A DNA stretch of 64,000 nucleotides, taken from NCBI RefSeq assembly GCF_015354055.1, contig NZ_JACHTM010000003.1, forward strand, positions 337,874 through 401,873, written 5' to 3'. Made by a program: the position numbers and the translations under genes. The notes beneath the pieces are model-generated. The model was not told the DNA's origin. It was given only the letters and a program-made list of their open reading frames with translations, and did no database searches. Shown in pieces: positions 17,181-26,506 of the stretch. Numbering within the stretch: position 1 is the stretch's first letter; each line of letters begins with the position of its first letter. Source of the DNA: Thermaurantiacus tibetensis (lineage in GTDB: Bacteria > Pseudomonadota > Alphaproteobacteria > Sphingomonadales > Sphingomonadaceae).

Positions 17181-17440
17181 GGCGCGGGCTCCTCCGTCTC
17201 GGGAAAGAGCGGCGCAACCAGCTCGAAGGCGAGCGCGAGGTGCGCCGGCGGCCGGTCGAAGACCGTGCGCGTCACGAACTGCGGCAGGTCGGCATGGAAC
17301 CCGCCACCGGCGGCGAACCGGATCTCGACCGGCAGCCGCAGGTCCATCCGGAGCGGGCGGATGCCCGGCACCCGCGCCAGCGCAAGCGCGCCCTCGCCCA
17401 CGTCGACGATGGTCTCGGCAAGGCTGCGGCGCTGGCTCAC
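17177..17440 (-). CDS. Small uncharacterised protein
   Basis: This 87-residue orphan with a GTG start reads MSQRRSLAETIVDVGEGAL then a beta-rich core (MDLRLPVEIRF, PPAHLALAFELV) ending in an acidic tail. No known domain was recognised. A strand-rich core after a short helix could be a reduced relative of the Trypco2-type fold next door, but residues do not match well enough to claim it. GTGA overlap with the 17437 gene and ATGA overlap with the 16398 gene fix both ends and argue strongly that it is a real gene. Confidence 0.65.
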   Translation of the reverse strand: MSQRRSLAETIVDVGEGALALARVPGIRPLRMDLRLPVEIRFAAGGGFHADLPQFVTRTVFDRPPAHLALAFELVAPLFPETEEPAP

Positions 17441-18441
17441 GGCTGCCGCTCCCCGGCGCCCGGCACGGGCGGCGGCACGCCTGGCCCGGCCCGGTCGGCC
17501 TGCGGCGCGCGCGCGTGCCGCTCGACGAAGCGGCGGCGCGCCTCGTCCACGAAGCGGTCGAGCGGCACCGTCTCGCTTGCGAAGTTGATCCGCACTTCGC
17601 CGAACAGCTCGGCCCTGAGTTCGCTGTCGGCCTGGGCGTTGATGCCCACCGTCGCCACCTTCGTGACGGGCGCCGCATAGGTCCGGGCACCCCGCCGGCC
17701 CCATTCGGTGCCGTCGGCGTGGCGGCCCGCCTCGTCGCCTGCCGCATAGTCGACCATGGTGCGGTCGGCGGCCATGGCCCGGAAGCGCAGCCGCGCGTTG
17801 ATGCTGCCGTCCTTCACCACCACGCGGTTCATGCCCATGAGGACGAGAGTGGAGAGCGTCTGCAGGCGCTGGGCCGCCACCTGCTCGCGAACGCGCGGCA
17901 GCAGCGCCCCTTCGAGAAGCTCGGCCGTCAGCGGCTCGCCGGCCAGCCCATAGTCCTGAAGCCAGGCCGGCGAGGCCGGCTCGGCCTCGTCGCCGCCCCG
18001 CGGCACCAGGCGCGGCCCGTCGGCGGAGGAGGCGAGCGCAACGTCCTGCGGATAGCGCTCGGCCAGGTGGTCGCGCGCCTGGTTCGGCGTCACATTCTCC
18101 GCCATGAACTGGTCGAGCGGCTTGGCGACCGCCGCGATCAGGTCGGCGAACGTCTCCATCTGGCGGATGGAGGAATCGACGATCGCATCGAAGGTTCCGT
18201 GAACCAGGCTCGCCACGAACTCAGGGAAATCGAGCTCGTCCGAGAGCGCGCCGGCCCGCCGCCCGATGCTCTCGGTCGCCGCCTCGCGGCGCCGCGGCGC
18301 ATCGGCCGGGGCCTCGCCTGCGGGCGGCCCGGCCGGGACGGGGCGGCCGAAGGCATCGCGCGCCATGGCCAGCCCCTCCGCCGCCGCGCCGGCAGACGGT
18401 GCAGGCGGCGGCGGCAGGCGTTCCTCGGGCGGGGGAGGCAC
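17437..18441 (-). CDS. Uncharacterised protein, family-A paralogue 1
   Basis: At 334 residues, this is the shortest family-A member and the one nearest the promoter. It lacks the helical N-terminus of its paralogues and starts with a proline-rich segment (PPPPEERLPPPPAP). Block 1 at 70-131 reads LDFPEFVASLVHGTFDAI, SSIRQMETF, FMAENVTPNQARDHL. Block 2 at about 190-222 reads AAQRLQTLSTLVLMGMNR then VVVKDGSINARLRF. Block 3 reads ELFGEVRINFASETVPLDRF. The tail is again Pro/Arg-rich. It begins 13 bases after the stop of the 1082-residue gene. Function is unknown. Confidence 0.75.
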   Translation of the reverse strand: MPPPPEERLPPPPAPSAGAAAEGLAMARDAFGRPVPAGPPAGEAPADAPRRREAATESIGRRAGALSDELDFPEFVASLVHGTFDAIVDSSIRQMETFADLIAAVAKPLDQFMAENVTPNQARDHLAERYPQDVALASSADGPRLVPRGGDEAEPASPAWLQDYGLAGEPLTAELLEGALLPRVREQVAAQRLQTLSTLVLMGMNRVVVKDGSINARLRFRAMAADRTMVDYAAGDEAGRHADGTEWGRRGARTYAAPVTKVATVGINAQADSELRAELFGEVRINFASETVPLDRFVDEARRRFVERHARAPQADRAGPGVPPPVPGAGERQP

Positions 18442-18454
18442 GGCGCCGGAACCT

Positions 18455-21400
18455 TCAGGCCTCGACCGGCTCGGGCGCGTCCGCCCAGGCGTTCTCGCGC
18501 GCCCAGCGGCCGTCGCCGCGCACGATCACGGTCACGGTCGCGCGGCGCTCCTCGTCCCCGCGCGCGAACCGCCAGGCGAGCGCCACCGTCGCCGCTGCCA
18601 CCCCGGGCGCGTCCGGGCCGTCGGCAATCCGGCCGCGCACGGAAACCGACCAGCCGTCGGCCGTCGCCGCGTCGGTGGGCGAGACCTCGATGTCGCCCAC
18701 GGCGCCGCCGGCATGCCTCCAGCCGATCCGGACACCCGCGACAACCTCACCGGCGTCGCCGGGCAGCCGGGGCCAGTCCTCGATCAGCACCTCGGCGGCA
18801 AGCGGATCGGACATGACCGCAGGCGCGGGCTCCGGGCTCCGCATCCCGGCATACTGCTCGAGATCGAAGGTCACGCCGTTCACCTCGCGCGTCACGCGAT
18901 GCCGCGGACCCGGCTCGGCCGCGGCCAGCCCCGAGGCAGCCGGGGGCGCGGGGGGTGCAGCCACCTCCGTCTCCCCGCCGGGCTCCGGCTCGGGGTCTGG
19001 CGCGGGGCCCTCCTCCGCCAGCGCGGCGGCAGGCGCGGGTTCGGCTGCTGGCGCCTCCGCACCCAGCGCATGGCCGGCAGAGGTCGGCCCCTCATCCTCC
19101 ACCACCGGTGCGTCCGCGGCGTGGGCCAGCAGGTGGCCGAAAAGGCCGCCCGAAGGCGCGGCCTTCAGGTGCCCGACGTAGCGCAGCCTGCCGTAGTCGA
19201 AGCGAAGCTCGGCGATGTCCTCGGGTGTGGCCCAGTGCGGCGGCTCCAGGGTCAGCGGATGGCCGGCACGCGCATAGGCCTCGAGCACGAGTTCCGAGCA
19301 GAAGAAGGAGTCGTTGCCGCTCGTGCCCAGATCAATCCGCCCGGCGAAGCGGCGGCAGCGCTCGGCAAGGCCGTTGGGGAGGGCCGCGCACAGCCGCCGG
19401 TCGATCTGGAACAGCGCCTGGCGGGCGATGCCGATCCGGTCATAGGGCCGGTCGAGAAGGCGCGCGGCTTCCTCGGCCACCCGCTGGCGCGCCACATCGT
19501 CGAGCCCTGGCGCCCGGAAGGCAACCGCGACCGTCGCGTCCTGAAGCGCCCGGTCGAGCGGGACGAGACGGACTCCGTCGCCGACCGCCTCGATCACCTG
19601 GCCGCCCTGGCCCACGTACAGCATCGCGTGGCTGACGGCGCCCGAGGTCGCCGCCCGGATGGCGCGCGAGATGGCGGCATCGGTCGTCGAGAGGATGATG
19701 TCGCCAACCCGAAGCGCGTCATAGCCGATGCTCATGCCACCGGCGCCCGGGTCGAGCGGAATGTCGCCTGCGAACGCTTCGGCCGGTGCAGCAAGCCCGA
19801 GCGAAGCCGCCACGCGGCCGACGGGCGTCCAGCCGGTGCGGACCTCGACTCCGCGGAGATCGGCCAGATCCCATGGCGAGCTGCCGGCGGCCACGGGGTC
19901 GTGGGCCACGAGGCGCACCCCGTTCACGTAGAGCTCGTGGGCAGGGAAGCCGTCGTGGGTGCCGACCACCTTCGCCTCGAGTGTCTCGCCGGCCACGCGC
20001 AGGAAGACGGCGAGATCGGCATCGATGGTCGGAGCAAGCGCGACGAGCGGGTTCGCGCCGGCCGCGCGCACGCTGACGAGCGAGGCCCTTTCCGCAATCG
20101 CCTCGACATTGCGCGCCGTGCCCGAGGCGCCGCGCACGACGTCGAGGTTGGCCGGCGTGCGGGCGAGCGTCGCCGTCTCGACCGGGCGCGCCCCTGGCTT
20201 CCTCGCCCGCCACCAGTCCGGCTTGCCGGCAACCGGCTCGACATCGGACGACGCGTAGGCGGTGGTCGGGTGCCAGCGCGCGTCGGTCATCTCGATGCGC
20301 TCGACACCGCCTCCGGCGGTCAGGAACACCTGGGCCGTGATCTCGCCGCGGCTGGTGCCGAAGGCGGGGTCGAACCCGCGGTCGTCGCCGCCGAACGCCC
20401 TGCCGCCCAGAAGGTCGAACGGGCCCGCGACTGCAGGCGAGGGGATGAAGGCGCGATAACGGATCTCGACCCGCGGCCCGCCGGCTCCCATGGCCTCCGC
20501 CTCGCTCCCGAGCGCGCCCAGCGCGGCCGCCATCCCGAAGGCATGCGCGACCTGCCGCTGGACCGCGACATAGAAGTCGACGGGCGAGAAGCCGACCCCG
20601 ACGCCGGCCTCGGCCGTCACGCCGGCGAAGTTGCCGTGCATGTCGAAGAGCGCAGAGGCGCCACCGACAACCCCCTCCCCGCCCGACACGGTTGCCGCGA
20701 GGCTCCAGCCGCCGAAGGACTCGAGCCCGCCGCGCACCACGGTGACCTGGGCGGTGGCCGAGATCGAGGTGAGGAAGCCGACGTTGAACTGCGCAGCGCC
20801 ATAGACGCCAAGCTCGCCGTTGGGCCCGAAGACGATGCCCGCGCCGAGCGAGGCGCCCGCCCCGAGCCCGCCCCCCACGGCGCGCCCCAGGCCGATGGTG
20901 ACGGGCGCTCCGGCGGCTGCAGACAGGCGGGCGGCACCGCGCAGGGCCAGCACGAAGGGCAGCATCGGGCCGCTGAGCGCGAGAAGCGCGGTTTCCGCTG
21001 CAAGCCGCGCCGAGCCCGTGAGGGCCGTGACCGGGGGCGGCGAGACCGGAACGCGCTCGCTGCCGAGAGACAGCGCGAGTGCGACCGGACCGAGGGCCTG
21101 CGCGGCGGCCGGGGTGGGAGATGGCGGCGCCTCGGCCGGCGGCGGAGCCGCCACGGGCTCCGGGCCTCGTGCGTCTTCGAGGGGGCCGAACCCGTCGTCG
21201 TAGGCGGGGGCGTCGGAAGCCGGGGAAGCAGGGGCGGGCTGCGCCGAAGGCTCGGCGGCGTCGCCTGCCCAGGAGAGCCCGCCGCCCTTCCGGGCCTGGC
21301 GCGACGGCATGAGGCGCAGGCCGCGCAGGCTCCGCCCGGTGAGATCGGCAAGCGAGACATAGGGCCGGTCGGCCCCCCCCGGTGCTGCGACCGCGAACCG

Positions 21401-21703
21401 CCCCTCCCCGTCAGGCGCGAAGGCCAGCGTGAAGTAGAGCCGGGGCTGGCCGGCAAAGCGCAGAAGGACATCCGCCGGCACGGTCCAGACCGCCTCTCCG
21501 CGCGGCACGGCAAGCTCGCCCGCAGCGCCGCTTGCGAAGAAGGTCTCTGCCGTGCGCCGCTCCCTTGCGCCGGGCTCGAACAGCGCCGGGTCGGTCGCGA
21601 GCGCGATCTCTGCGCGGCCGGGTTTCGAGCTGCGGATCAGGAAGGACAGCACGGGGAAGCGGTCGGTGACGGCAAGGCGGCTCGGGCGGATCTGCGCGGG
21701 CAT
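18455..21703 (-). CDS. 1082-residue multidomain protein with a permuted-papain (YiiX/NlpC-P60-like) peptidase domain
   Basis: This is the largest protein of the locus. Residues 1-140 form a beta-rich N-terminus, then comes a Pro/Ala linker. A glycine-rich segment at about 285-400 (GRAVGGGLGAGASLG, GVYGAAQFNVGF) looks like a beta-barrel or repeat strand domain. Residues about 430-650 form a beta-sandwich with GRAFGGDDRGFD and DGFPAHELYVNG that recalls DUF3238-type proteins. Residues 657-830 are a permuted papain fold: LRVGDIILSTTD, His692 in SHAMLYVG, and Cys802 in FFCSELV, the order expected for YiiX/YebB-type NlpC/P60 enzymes, with VIEAVGDGV between. A low-complexity acidic/Pro linker follows, then a final Ig-like domain (about 945-1075). 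No signal peptide is seen. Possible roles are cleavage of amide bonds in peptides, lipids or peptidoglycan; the substrate is unknown. Confidence 0.8.
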   Translation of the reverse strand: MPAQIRPSRLAVTDRFPVLSFLIRSSKPGRAEIALATDPALFEPGARERRTAETFFASGAAGELAVPRGEAVWTVPADVLLRFAGQPRLYFTLAFAPDGEGRFAVAAPGGADRPYVSLADLTGRSLRGLRLMPSRQARKGGGLSWAGDAAEPSAQPAPASPASDAPAYDDGFGPLEDARGPEPVAAPPPAEAPPSPTPAAAQALGPVALALSLGSERVPVSPPPVTALTGSARLAAETALLALSGPMLPFVLALRGAARLSAAAGAPVTIGLGRAVGGGLGAGASLGAGIVFGPNGELGVYGAAQFNVGFLTSISATAQVTVVRGGLESFGGWSLAATVSGGEGVVGGASALFDMHGNFAGVTAEAGVGVGFSPVDFYVAVQRQVAHAFGMAAALGALGSEAEAMGAGGPRVEIRYRAFIPSPAVAGPFDLLGGRAFGGDDRGFDPAFGTSRGEITAQVFLTAGGGVERIEMTDARWHPTTAYASSDVEPVAGKPDWWRARKPGARPVETATLARTPANLDVVRGASGTARNVEAIAERASLVSVRAAGANPLVALAPTIDADLAVFLRVAGETLEAKVVGTHDGFPAHELYVNGVRLVAHDPVAAGSSPWDLADLRGVEVRTGWTPVGRVAASLGLAAPAEAFAGDIPLDPGAGGMSIGYDALRVGDIILSTTDAAISRAIRAATSGAVSHAMLYVGQGGQVIEAVGDGVRLVPLDRALQDATVAVAFRAPGLDDVARQRVAEEAARLLDRPYDRIGIARQALFQIDRRLCAALPNGLAERCRRFAGRIDLGTSGNDSFFCSELVLEAYARAGHPLTLEPPHWATPEDIAELRFDYGRLRYVGHLKAAPSGGLFGHLLAHAADAPVVEDEGPTSAGHALGAEAPAAEPAPAAALAEEGPAPDPEPEPGGETEVAAPPAPPAASGLAAAEPGPRHRVTREVNGVTFDLEQYAGMRSPEPAPAVMSDPLAAEVLIEDWPRLPGDAGEVVAGVRIGWRHAGGAVGDIEVSPTDAATADGWSVSVRGRIADGPDAPGVAAATVALAWRFARGDEERRATVTVIVRGDGRWARENAWADAPEPVEA

Positions 21704-21709
21704 GGCGGA

Positions 21710-22057
21710 CTAGCTCTCCTCCGGATCGGAACGGGGGGCGGGACGCTGGCGGGCCTCGATCGCGCGCGCCTCGAAGTCAGGGGTGGCCGCGAGCAGCAGG
21801 GCGAGGGCATCGGTCTCGCCCGGGTCGGGGATGGGCCCGTGATCGGCTTCGAAGCGGGCGACGGAGTCGGCGAGCAGGCGCAGGAAGAGCTTCGCCGGAA
21901 CCGGGCCGGCCACGATCCGCGTGTGGAACTCGATGCCGCTGCCGTCGGGCCGCACCTGGCCGTAGTCGAGCAGGAACTCGAAGGCGTTGTGCGCGACCTC
22001 GCAGTAGTTCGCATAAGTCGCCAGCCGGCGTCGGGTGGAAGGATCGGGTTCGGCCAT
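21710..22057 (-). CDS. DUF3467-family protein, first gene of the sigma-54 locus
   Basis: This 115-residue protein closely fits the DUF3467 pattern: TYANYCEVAHNAFEFLLDYGQ, then FHTRIVAGPVPAKLFLRLL and a terminal ARFEADHGPI. DUF3467 proteins are small cytoplasmic proteins of unknown function. The gene ends 6 bases before the 1082-residue gene and its start is only about two bases from the predicted sigma-54 transcription start, so its message may be nearly leaderless. There is no good Shine-Dalgarno sequence (GGCAGAAG is weak). As the first product, it is a candidate regulator or assembly factor, but nothing in the sequence proves that. Confidence 0.85.
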   Translation of the reverse strand: MAEPDPSTRRRLATYANYCEVAHNAFEFLLDYGQVRPDGSGIEFHTRIVAGPVPAKLFLRLLADSVARFEADHGPIPDPGETDALALLLAATPDFEARAIEARQRPAPRSDPEES

Positions 22058-22069
22058 CGCTTCTGCCGG

Positions 22070-22085
22070 AGCAAGCCGCGTGCCA
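22070..22085 (-). promoter_or_regulatory. Sigma-54 (-24/-12) promoter of the 12-gene locus
   Basis: On the minus strand the sequence is TGGCACGCGGCTTGCT. This is an exact -24 element TGGCAC, five bases, then TTGCT, with GG and GC spaced as RpoN requires. The predicted start is near 22059, just upstream of the DUF3467 ATG. Combined with the sigma-54 activator gene immediately upstream, this makes RpoN control of the locus very likely. Confidence 0.85.
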
Positions 22086-22158
22086 GGTCCGCGCGGCGGA
22101 AGGTTTCGAAGCGGAATCAGGCCGTTGCGACTGGAGGCAGGGCTGGCCCGGGGCGCGG

Positions 22159-22210
22159 GTGTCGCATCAGGCCGTCACAGCTGCCCGCTCTCGCTGTCAC
22201 AGCGCGACAC
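22159..22210. promoter_or_regulatory. Candidate enhancer (upstream activating sequence) for the sigma-54 activator
   Basis: Repeats fill the gap between the activator gene and the -24/-12 element. CGCTGTCACAGCG at 22192-22204 is a perfect 6-1-6 palindrome, and its GTCACAGC half recurs at 22174-22181, 22 bases away (about two helical turns). GTGTCGC (22159-22165) and GCGACAC (22204-22210) form a further inverted pair. They lie about 75-125 bases upstream of the promoter, the usual distance for activator binding sites. Confidence 0.6.
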
Positions 22211-23149
<939 letters not shown>

Positions 23150-23369
23150 GCACTCGCGCGATCAGAGGGCAAGGGGCGCGACCACGGGCCGGGGAGGCCA
23201 CTTCGTTGTTAACGATTATCCATCTGGCCGCGCGATTCGCAACGGTGTCTTCCGGCCCGGCGGCACGAGCGCCGGACCTTGCGTCGCCCAGTCGCCGCCG
23301 GTCACGCGTTCATGGGGAACAGTGCCGCATCTGCCAGCATGCCACGGGCCGCGGCCCGGTTCGCGCCGG

Positions 23370-24722
23370 TCAGGCGGCGACGGGAAGGGTGACGCGGGCG
23401 ACGAGGCCGGAGCGGCCATCCGCGCGGTCGTCGAGGCTGACCGCGCCGCCCACACGCAGGGCGAGATCCTGCGCGATCGCAAGACCGAGGCCATGGCCGG
23501 GGACCTGCTCGTCGAGCCGGGCGCCGGGCGCAAACAGCCCCTCCCGCGCTGCAGGCGGAATGCCCGGACCGTCGTCGGTGACGGCGATCGCGACCGCGCC
23601 CCCCTCGAGCGCCCATGTCGTCGTCACCTCGGCGCGTGCCCACTTGCCGGCGTTGTCGAGGAGGTTCGAGACGATCTCGGCGAAATCCTCGGTATCGATT
23701 GCAGCGACGGCGGCCGGCCCCGGCTCGAGACGGAAGGAAACGCTCCGCTGGCCGTGAAGCCGCGCCATCGCCGCCACGATGGGCACGATGGCAGCCCCGA
23801 CCTCGGTCTGCCCGCCGCGCGGGGCACCGGCGCGGGCACGGGCCAGGTGCCAGTCGAGCTGCCGGGCCATGGTGCGGCACTGGCCCAGCACGGCTGCCGC
23901 CGAGGCGCCGGCCGGTCCGCGCATCAGGTCCTCCGCTTCATCGGCGAGGATCGCAAGCGAGGTGCGAAGCCCATGGGCGAGGTTGCCCGCCTCCAGCCGG
24001 GCGCGCGCCACGCGCGCCTCGCTGGCGGCGAGCGCCTCGTCAAGCTCGGCGGCCAGCGGCCGGATCTCGGCAGGCCAGTCGGCACCGACCCGGCGTGCAG
24101 CCCCGCTGCGGACCCGCGCGACGGCCCCGGCCAGCCGGTCGAGCGGCTTGAGCGTCCAGGCCAGCAGCAGCAGGGCCGAGCCCAGGAGGACGACCGCGAG
24201 CAGGCCGAGCCAGCGGGCGAGATCGGCGTCGAAGGCGCCGACCACCGAGTCGAGATGGCGGCGGTCGGTCGCGATCACGAAGTGCAGGTCGGGCCCGCCA
24301 TCGGCTGCCTTCCGCATGACGCCGTAGGTCATCGTCGGGCCCGTCGGCCCGGGAGCGAGCCGGTGGAGGATCTCGGGCTGGTGGGCAAGTTCGGGGTCGA
24401 GCCGGCCGGCGGGGCCGAGCGAGGGCGACCTGAGCGGCGGCCGACCATGGCGCTCCACCTGCCAGTAGAAGCCGGAGCCGGGAATGGCATAGCGCGGGTC
24501 GGAGAGCGGCCGCTCGAGCACCGGCCGGCCTTCGGAATCGAGCCGGGTGAGCGCGGCAAGCTCCTCGAGGTGGACTTCGAGCTCGTCGTGGAACTGCGCC
24601 TCGACATGAGCATGGAACAGCCGCGAGGCGCCAAGCCCCACCAGGAGCAGGCCGAGGCCGACCCAGGCCAGCAGGCCGGCAAGGAACCGGAGGCGCAGGC
24701 TGCCGCGCGCGGGCAGGCGCAT
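23370..24722 (-). CDS. Sensor histidine kinase, partner of the 24722 response regulator
   Basis: This 450-residue membrane kinase has two transmembrane helices (about 10-34 and 170-190) enclosing a periplasmic sensor of about 130 residues, then a HAMP-like linker, a HisKA motif with His250 in NLAHGLRTSL, and an ATPase domain with NLLDNAGKW, DDGPGIP and GHGLGLAIA. The PhoQ/QseC-type layout fits metal or peptide sensing. Its start overlaps the regulator stop (ATGA), so the pair is one operon. It lies divergent from the RND efflux operon and probably controls it. Confidence 0.92.
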   Translation of the reverse strand: MRLPARGSLRLRFLAGLLAWVGLGLLLVGLGASRLFHAHVEAQFHDELEVHLEELAALTRLDSEGRPVLERPLSDPRYAIPGSGFYWQVERHGRPPLRSPSLGPAGRLDPELAHQPEILHRLAPGPTGPTMTYGVMRKAADGGPDLHFVIATDRRHLDSVVGAFDADLARWLGLLAVVLLGSALLLLAWTLKPLDRLAGAVARVRSGAARRVGADWPAEIRPLAAELDEALAASEARVARARLEAGNLAHGLRTSLAILADEAEDLMRGPAGASAAAVLGQCRTMARQLDWHLARARAGAPRGGQTEVGAAIVPIVAAMARLHGQRSVSFRLEPGPAAVAAIDTEDFAEIVSNLLDNAGKWARAEVTTTWALEGGAVAIAVTDDGPGIPPAAREGLFAPGARLDEQVPGHGLGLAIAQDLALRVGGAVSLDDRADGRSGLVARVTLPVAA

Positions 24723-25378
24723 CAGGGCTCGAACCGGTAGCCGAGGCCGCGCACGGTGCGGATGGCCTCCCGCCCGATCTTCCGCCGCAGCCGCGAGACC
24801 TGCACCTCGAGCGTGTTGAGGTCGGGCGTCTCGGCGAGCGGGTAGAGCCGCTCGAGGAGATCGGCGGGTGCCAGCACATGGCCTGGCCGGCGCAGGAACA
24901 GCTCGAGAAGCCGGTATTCGCGCGCCGAGAGGAGAAGCGGCTGCCCATCGCGCGTGACCGTGCGGGCGATCGGGTCGAGCGCGAAGGGGCCGCAGCGGAT
25001 GACCGGCGCGCCCGCCTGCTGGCTTCGGCGGACCTGCGCATGGATGCGGGCCACCAGTTCCTCGCTTCTGACCGGCTTTACCACGAAGTCGTCGGCGCCG
25101 GCTTCCAGCCCCTCAACCTTCTCCTGCCAGCTGCCGCGCGCGGTGAGCACGATGACGGGAACGGCAAGCCCAGCGCTCCGCCATCCCTTGAGCACGTCGA
25201 GCCCCGAGCGGCCCGGAAGCCCGAGGTCGAGCACGACGACCGCGATCGCTCCGAGATCCGGCCAGTCCGCCGCTTCGAGGCCGTCGCGCGCATGGTCGAC
25301 AGCGAGGCCCGCCTCGGCGAGCCTGCGCGCGAGCCGCGGCCCGAGATCGGGGTCGTCCTCGACCAGCAGGATGCGCAT
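24722..25378 (-). CDS. OmpR/PhoB-family response regulator
   Basis: The protein is 218 residues long. The receiver has the acidic pair DD at 8-9, phospho-acceptor Asp51 in VVLDLGLPG and Lys101 in FVVKP. The winged helix follows (LLSAREYRLLELFLRRPGHV, LNTLEVQVSRLRRKIG, VRGLGYRFEP). The gene starts about 100 bases from the divergent adaptor gene of the efflux operon, and an inverted repeat in that gap could be its site. Similarity is to the PhoP/QseB/CzcR group. Confidence 0.93.
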   Translation of the reverse strand: MRILLVEDDPDLGPRLARRLAEAGLAVDHARDGLEAADWPDLGAIAVVVLDLGLPGRSGLDVLKGWRSAGLAVPVIVLTARGSWQEKVEGLEAGADDFVVKPVRSEELVARIHAQVRRSQQAGAPVIRCGPFALDPIARTVTRDGQPLLLSAREYRLLELFLRRPGHVLAPADLLERLYPLAETPDLNTLEVQVSRLRRKIGREAIRTVRGLGYRFEP

Positions 25379-25427
25379 CGCTTCTCCCGTGTCCGCCGCT
25401 GCCGTCTCGCGCCATCCTTGCAGCTTC

Positions 25428-25442
25428 CTGACAGGCTGTCAG
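25428..25442. promoter_or_regulatory. Inverted repeat in the divergent two-component/RND intergenic region
   Basis: CTGACA-GGC-TGTCAG is a perfect 6-3-6 palindrome centred in the 98 bases between the response-regulator start and the adaptor start. It may bind the response regulator encoded to its left or form a hairpin; the position favours an operator. Confidence 0.45.
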
Positions 25443-25476
25443 CCTCGTGCAAGAGTCCCGCGGCAGGGCGCAAGTC

Positions 25477-26502
25477 ATGCGCCTCGGCACCATCCTGCTC
25501 CTTCTCCTGCTTGCCGCCTGCGGAAACGGGGCCGAGACCGCAACCCCGCCCGCGCCGAAGCCGGCCGCGCCCCGCACCGCGCCCGCAACCCCTGCCGAGG
25601 CGGCGCCGCTGGCCCGCGTGCCGGCGATGGTGACGCTTCCGCCCGACGCCCGGGTGGCGGTTGCCGCACCGGTTGCGGGGCTCGTGCGCGAGCTCCGCGT
25701 GATCGAGGGCCAGGACGTCGCCGCCGGGGCCACGCTTGCGCTGCTCGAGAGCCGGGAGGCCCTCGCCTTCGCCGCCGACCGCGCCCGGGCCGAGGCGCGC
25801 GTGCGGCTGGCCGAAGCCGATGTCCGGCGGCTGCGCCAGCTGGTCGAGGAGGGGATCGTGGCGGCCGCCCGCCTCGACGAGGCCGAGGCAGGGCTCGCAT
25901 CGGCCCGGGCGGAGCGGGAGCTTGCCGCCCGCTCCCAGGCGCGGGCGCATGCCGGGGCGGATGGCACGGTGCGGCTCATCTCTCCCATCGCCGGCCGCGT
26001 GGCCCATGTGGGCACCACCGCCGGCGCACCCGCCGACACCGGCAGCGCCCTGTTCCTCATCGAGCGCCGCGGGGAGGTGCTTCTCGCACTGCAGCTGGCC
26101 GAGGCGCTCGCCGGCCGGGTGCGGCCAGGCATGGCGGTCGAGGTCGCGAACGGGATACGGGGGCAGATCGTCTCGGTCGCCCCCAGCCTCGATCCGTCGG
26201 CCCGCGCGGTCACCGCCATGGCCCGGCTCGGGTCGGCGCCGGGTCTGCTTCCGGGCAGCAGCGTGGAAGCGACCATCCTTGCTCCCGCCGGGCCGGGGGC
26301 CGTCGCCGTGCCGGCCGAGGCCGTGGTGCGCGACGGCGGACGCGACATCGTGTTCGTGGCAACCGAGAACGGCTTCCGGCCCCGGCCGGTTGCAGTGGCC
26401 ACCCGCGCCGGGGGGGTTGCGCTCCTCCTCGAGGGGCTGACGGCCGGCGAGCGGGTCGCAGTCTCGAACCTGCCCGAACTGCGCGCGGCCGCCGGGCAGT
26501 AA
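25477..26502 (+). CDS. RND efflux periplasmic adaptor (membrane fusion) lipoprotein
   Basis: This 341-residue adaptor has a lipoprotein signal (LLLLLLAACG, lipid on the Cys) and a Pro/Ala linker. A biotinyl-lipoyl-like half motif (VAAPVAGLVRELRVIEGQDV) precedes a helical hairpin (about 100-160), then RLISPIAGRVAHVG and beta-barrel domains ending VRDGGRDIVFVATENGF. It links the inner-membrane pump to TolC. The start at 25477 gives a proper signal; the frame also opens at 25447. The pump gene follows 4 bases after its stop. Confidence 0.92.
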   Translation: MRLGTILLLLLLAACGNGAETATPPAPKPAAPRTAPATPAEAAPLARVPAMVTLPPDARVAVAAPVAGLVRELRVIEGQDVAAGATLALLESREALAFAADRARAEARVRLAEADVRRLRQLVEEGIVAAARLDEAEAGLASARAERELAARSQARAHAGADGTVRLISPIAGRVAHVGTTAGAPADTGSALFLIERRGEVLLALQLAEALAGRVRPGMAVEVANGIRGQIVSVAPSLDPSARAVTAMARLGSAPGLLPGSSVEATILAPAGPGAVAVPAEAVVRDGGRDIVFVATENGFRPRPVAVATRAGGVALLLEGLTAGERVAVSNLPELRAAAGQ

Positions 26503-26506
26503 GGCC

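Noticed and set aside
17177..17440. Calling the 87-residue protein a second Trypco2 domain
   Set aside because: Strand pattern is vaguely similar but the key helix and residues do not line up.
7252..22057. Idea that the sigma-54 locus is a contractile injection system or phage tail
   Set aside because: No sheath, tube, baseplate, spike or AAA+ tail ATPase sequence was seen; the products lack those signatures.
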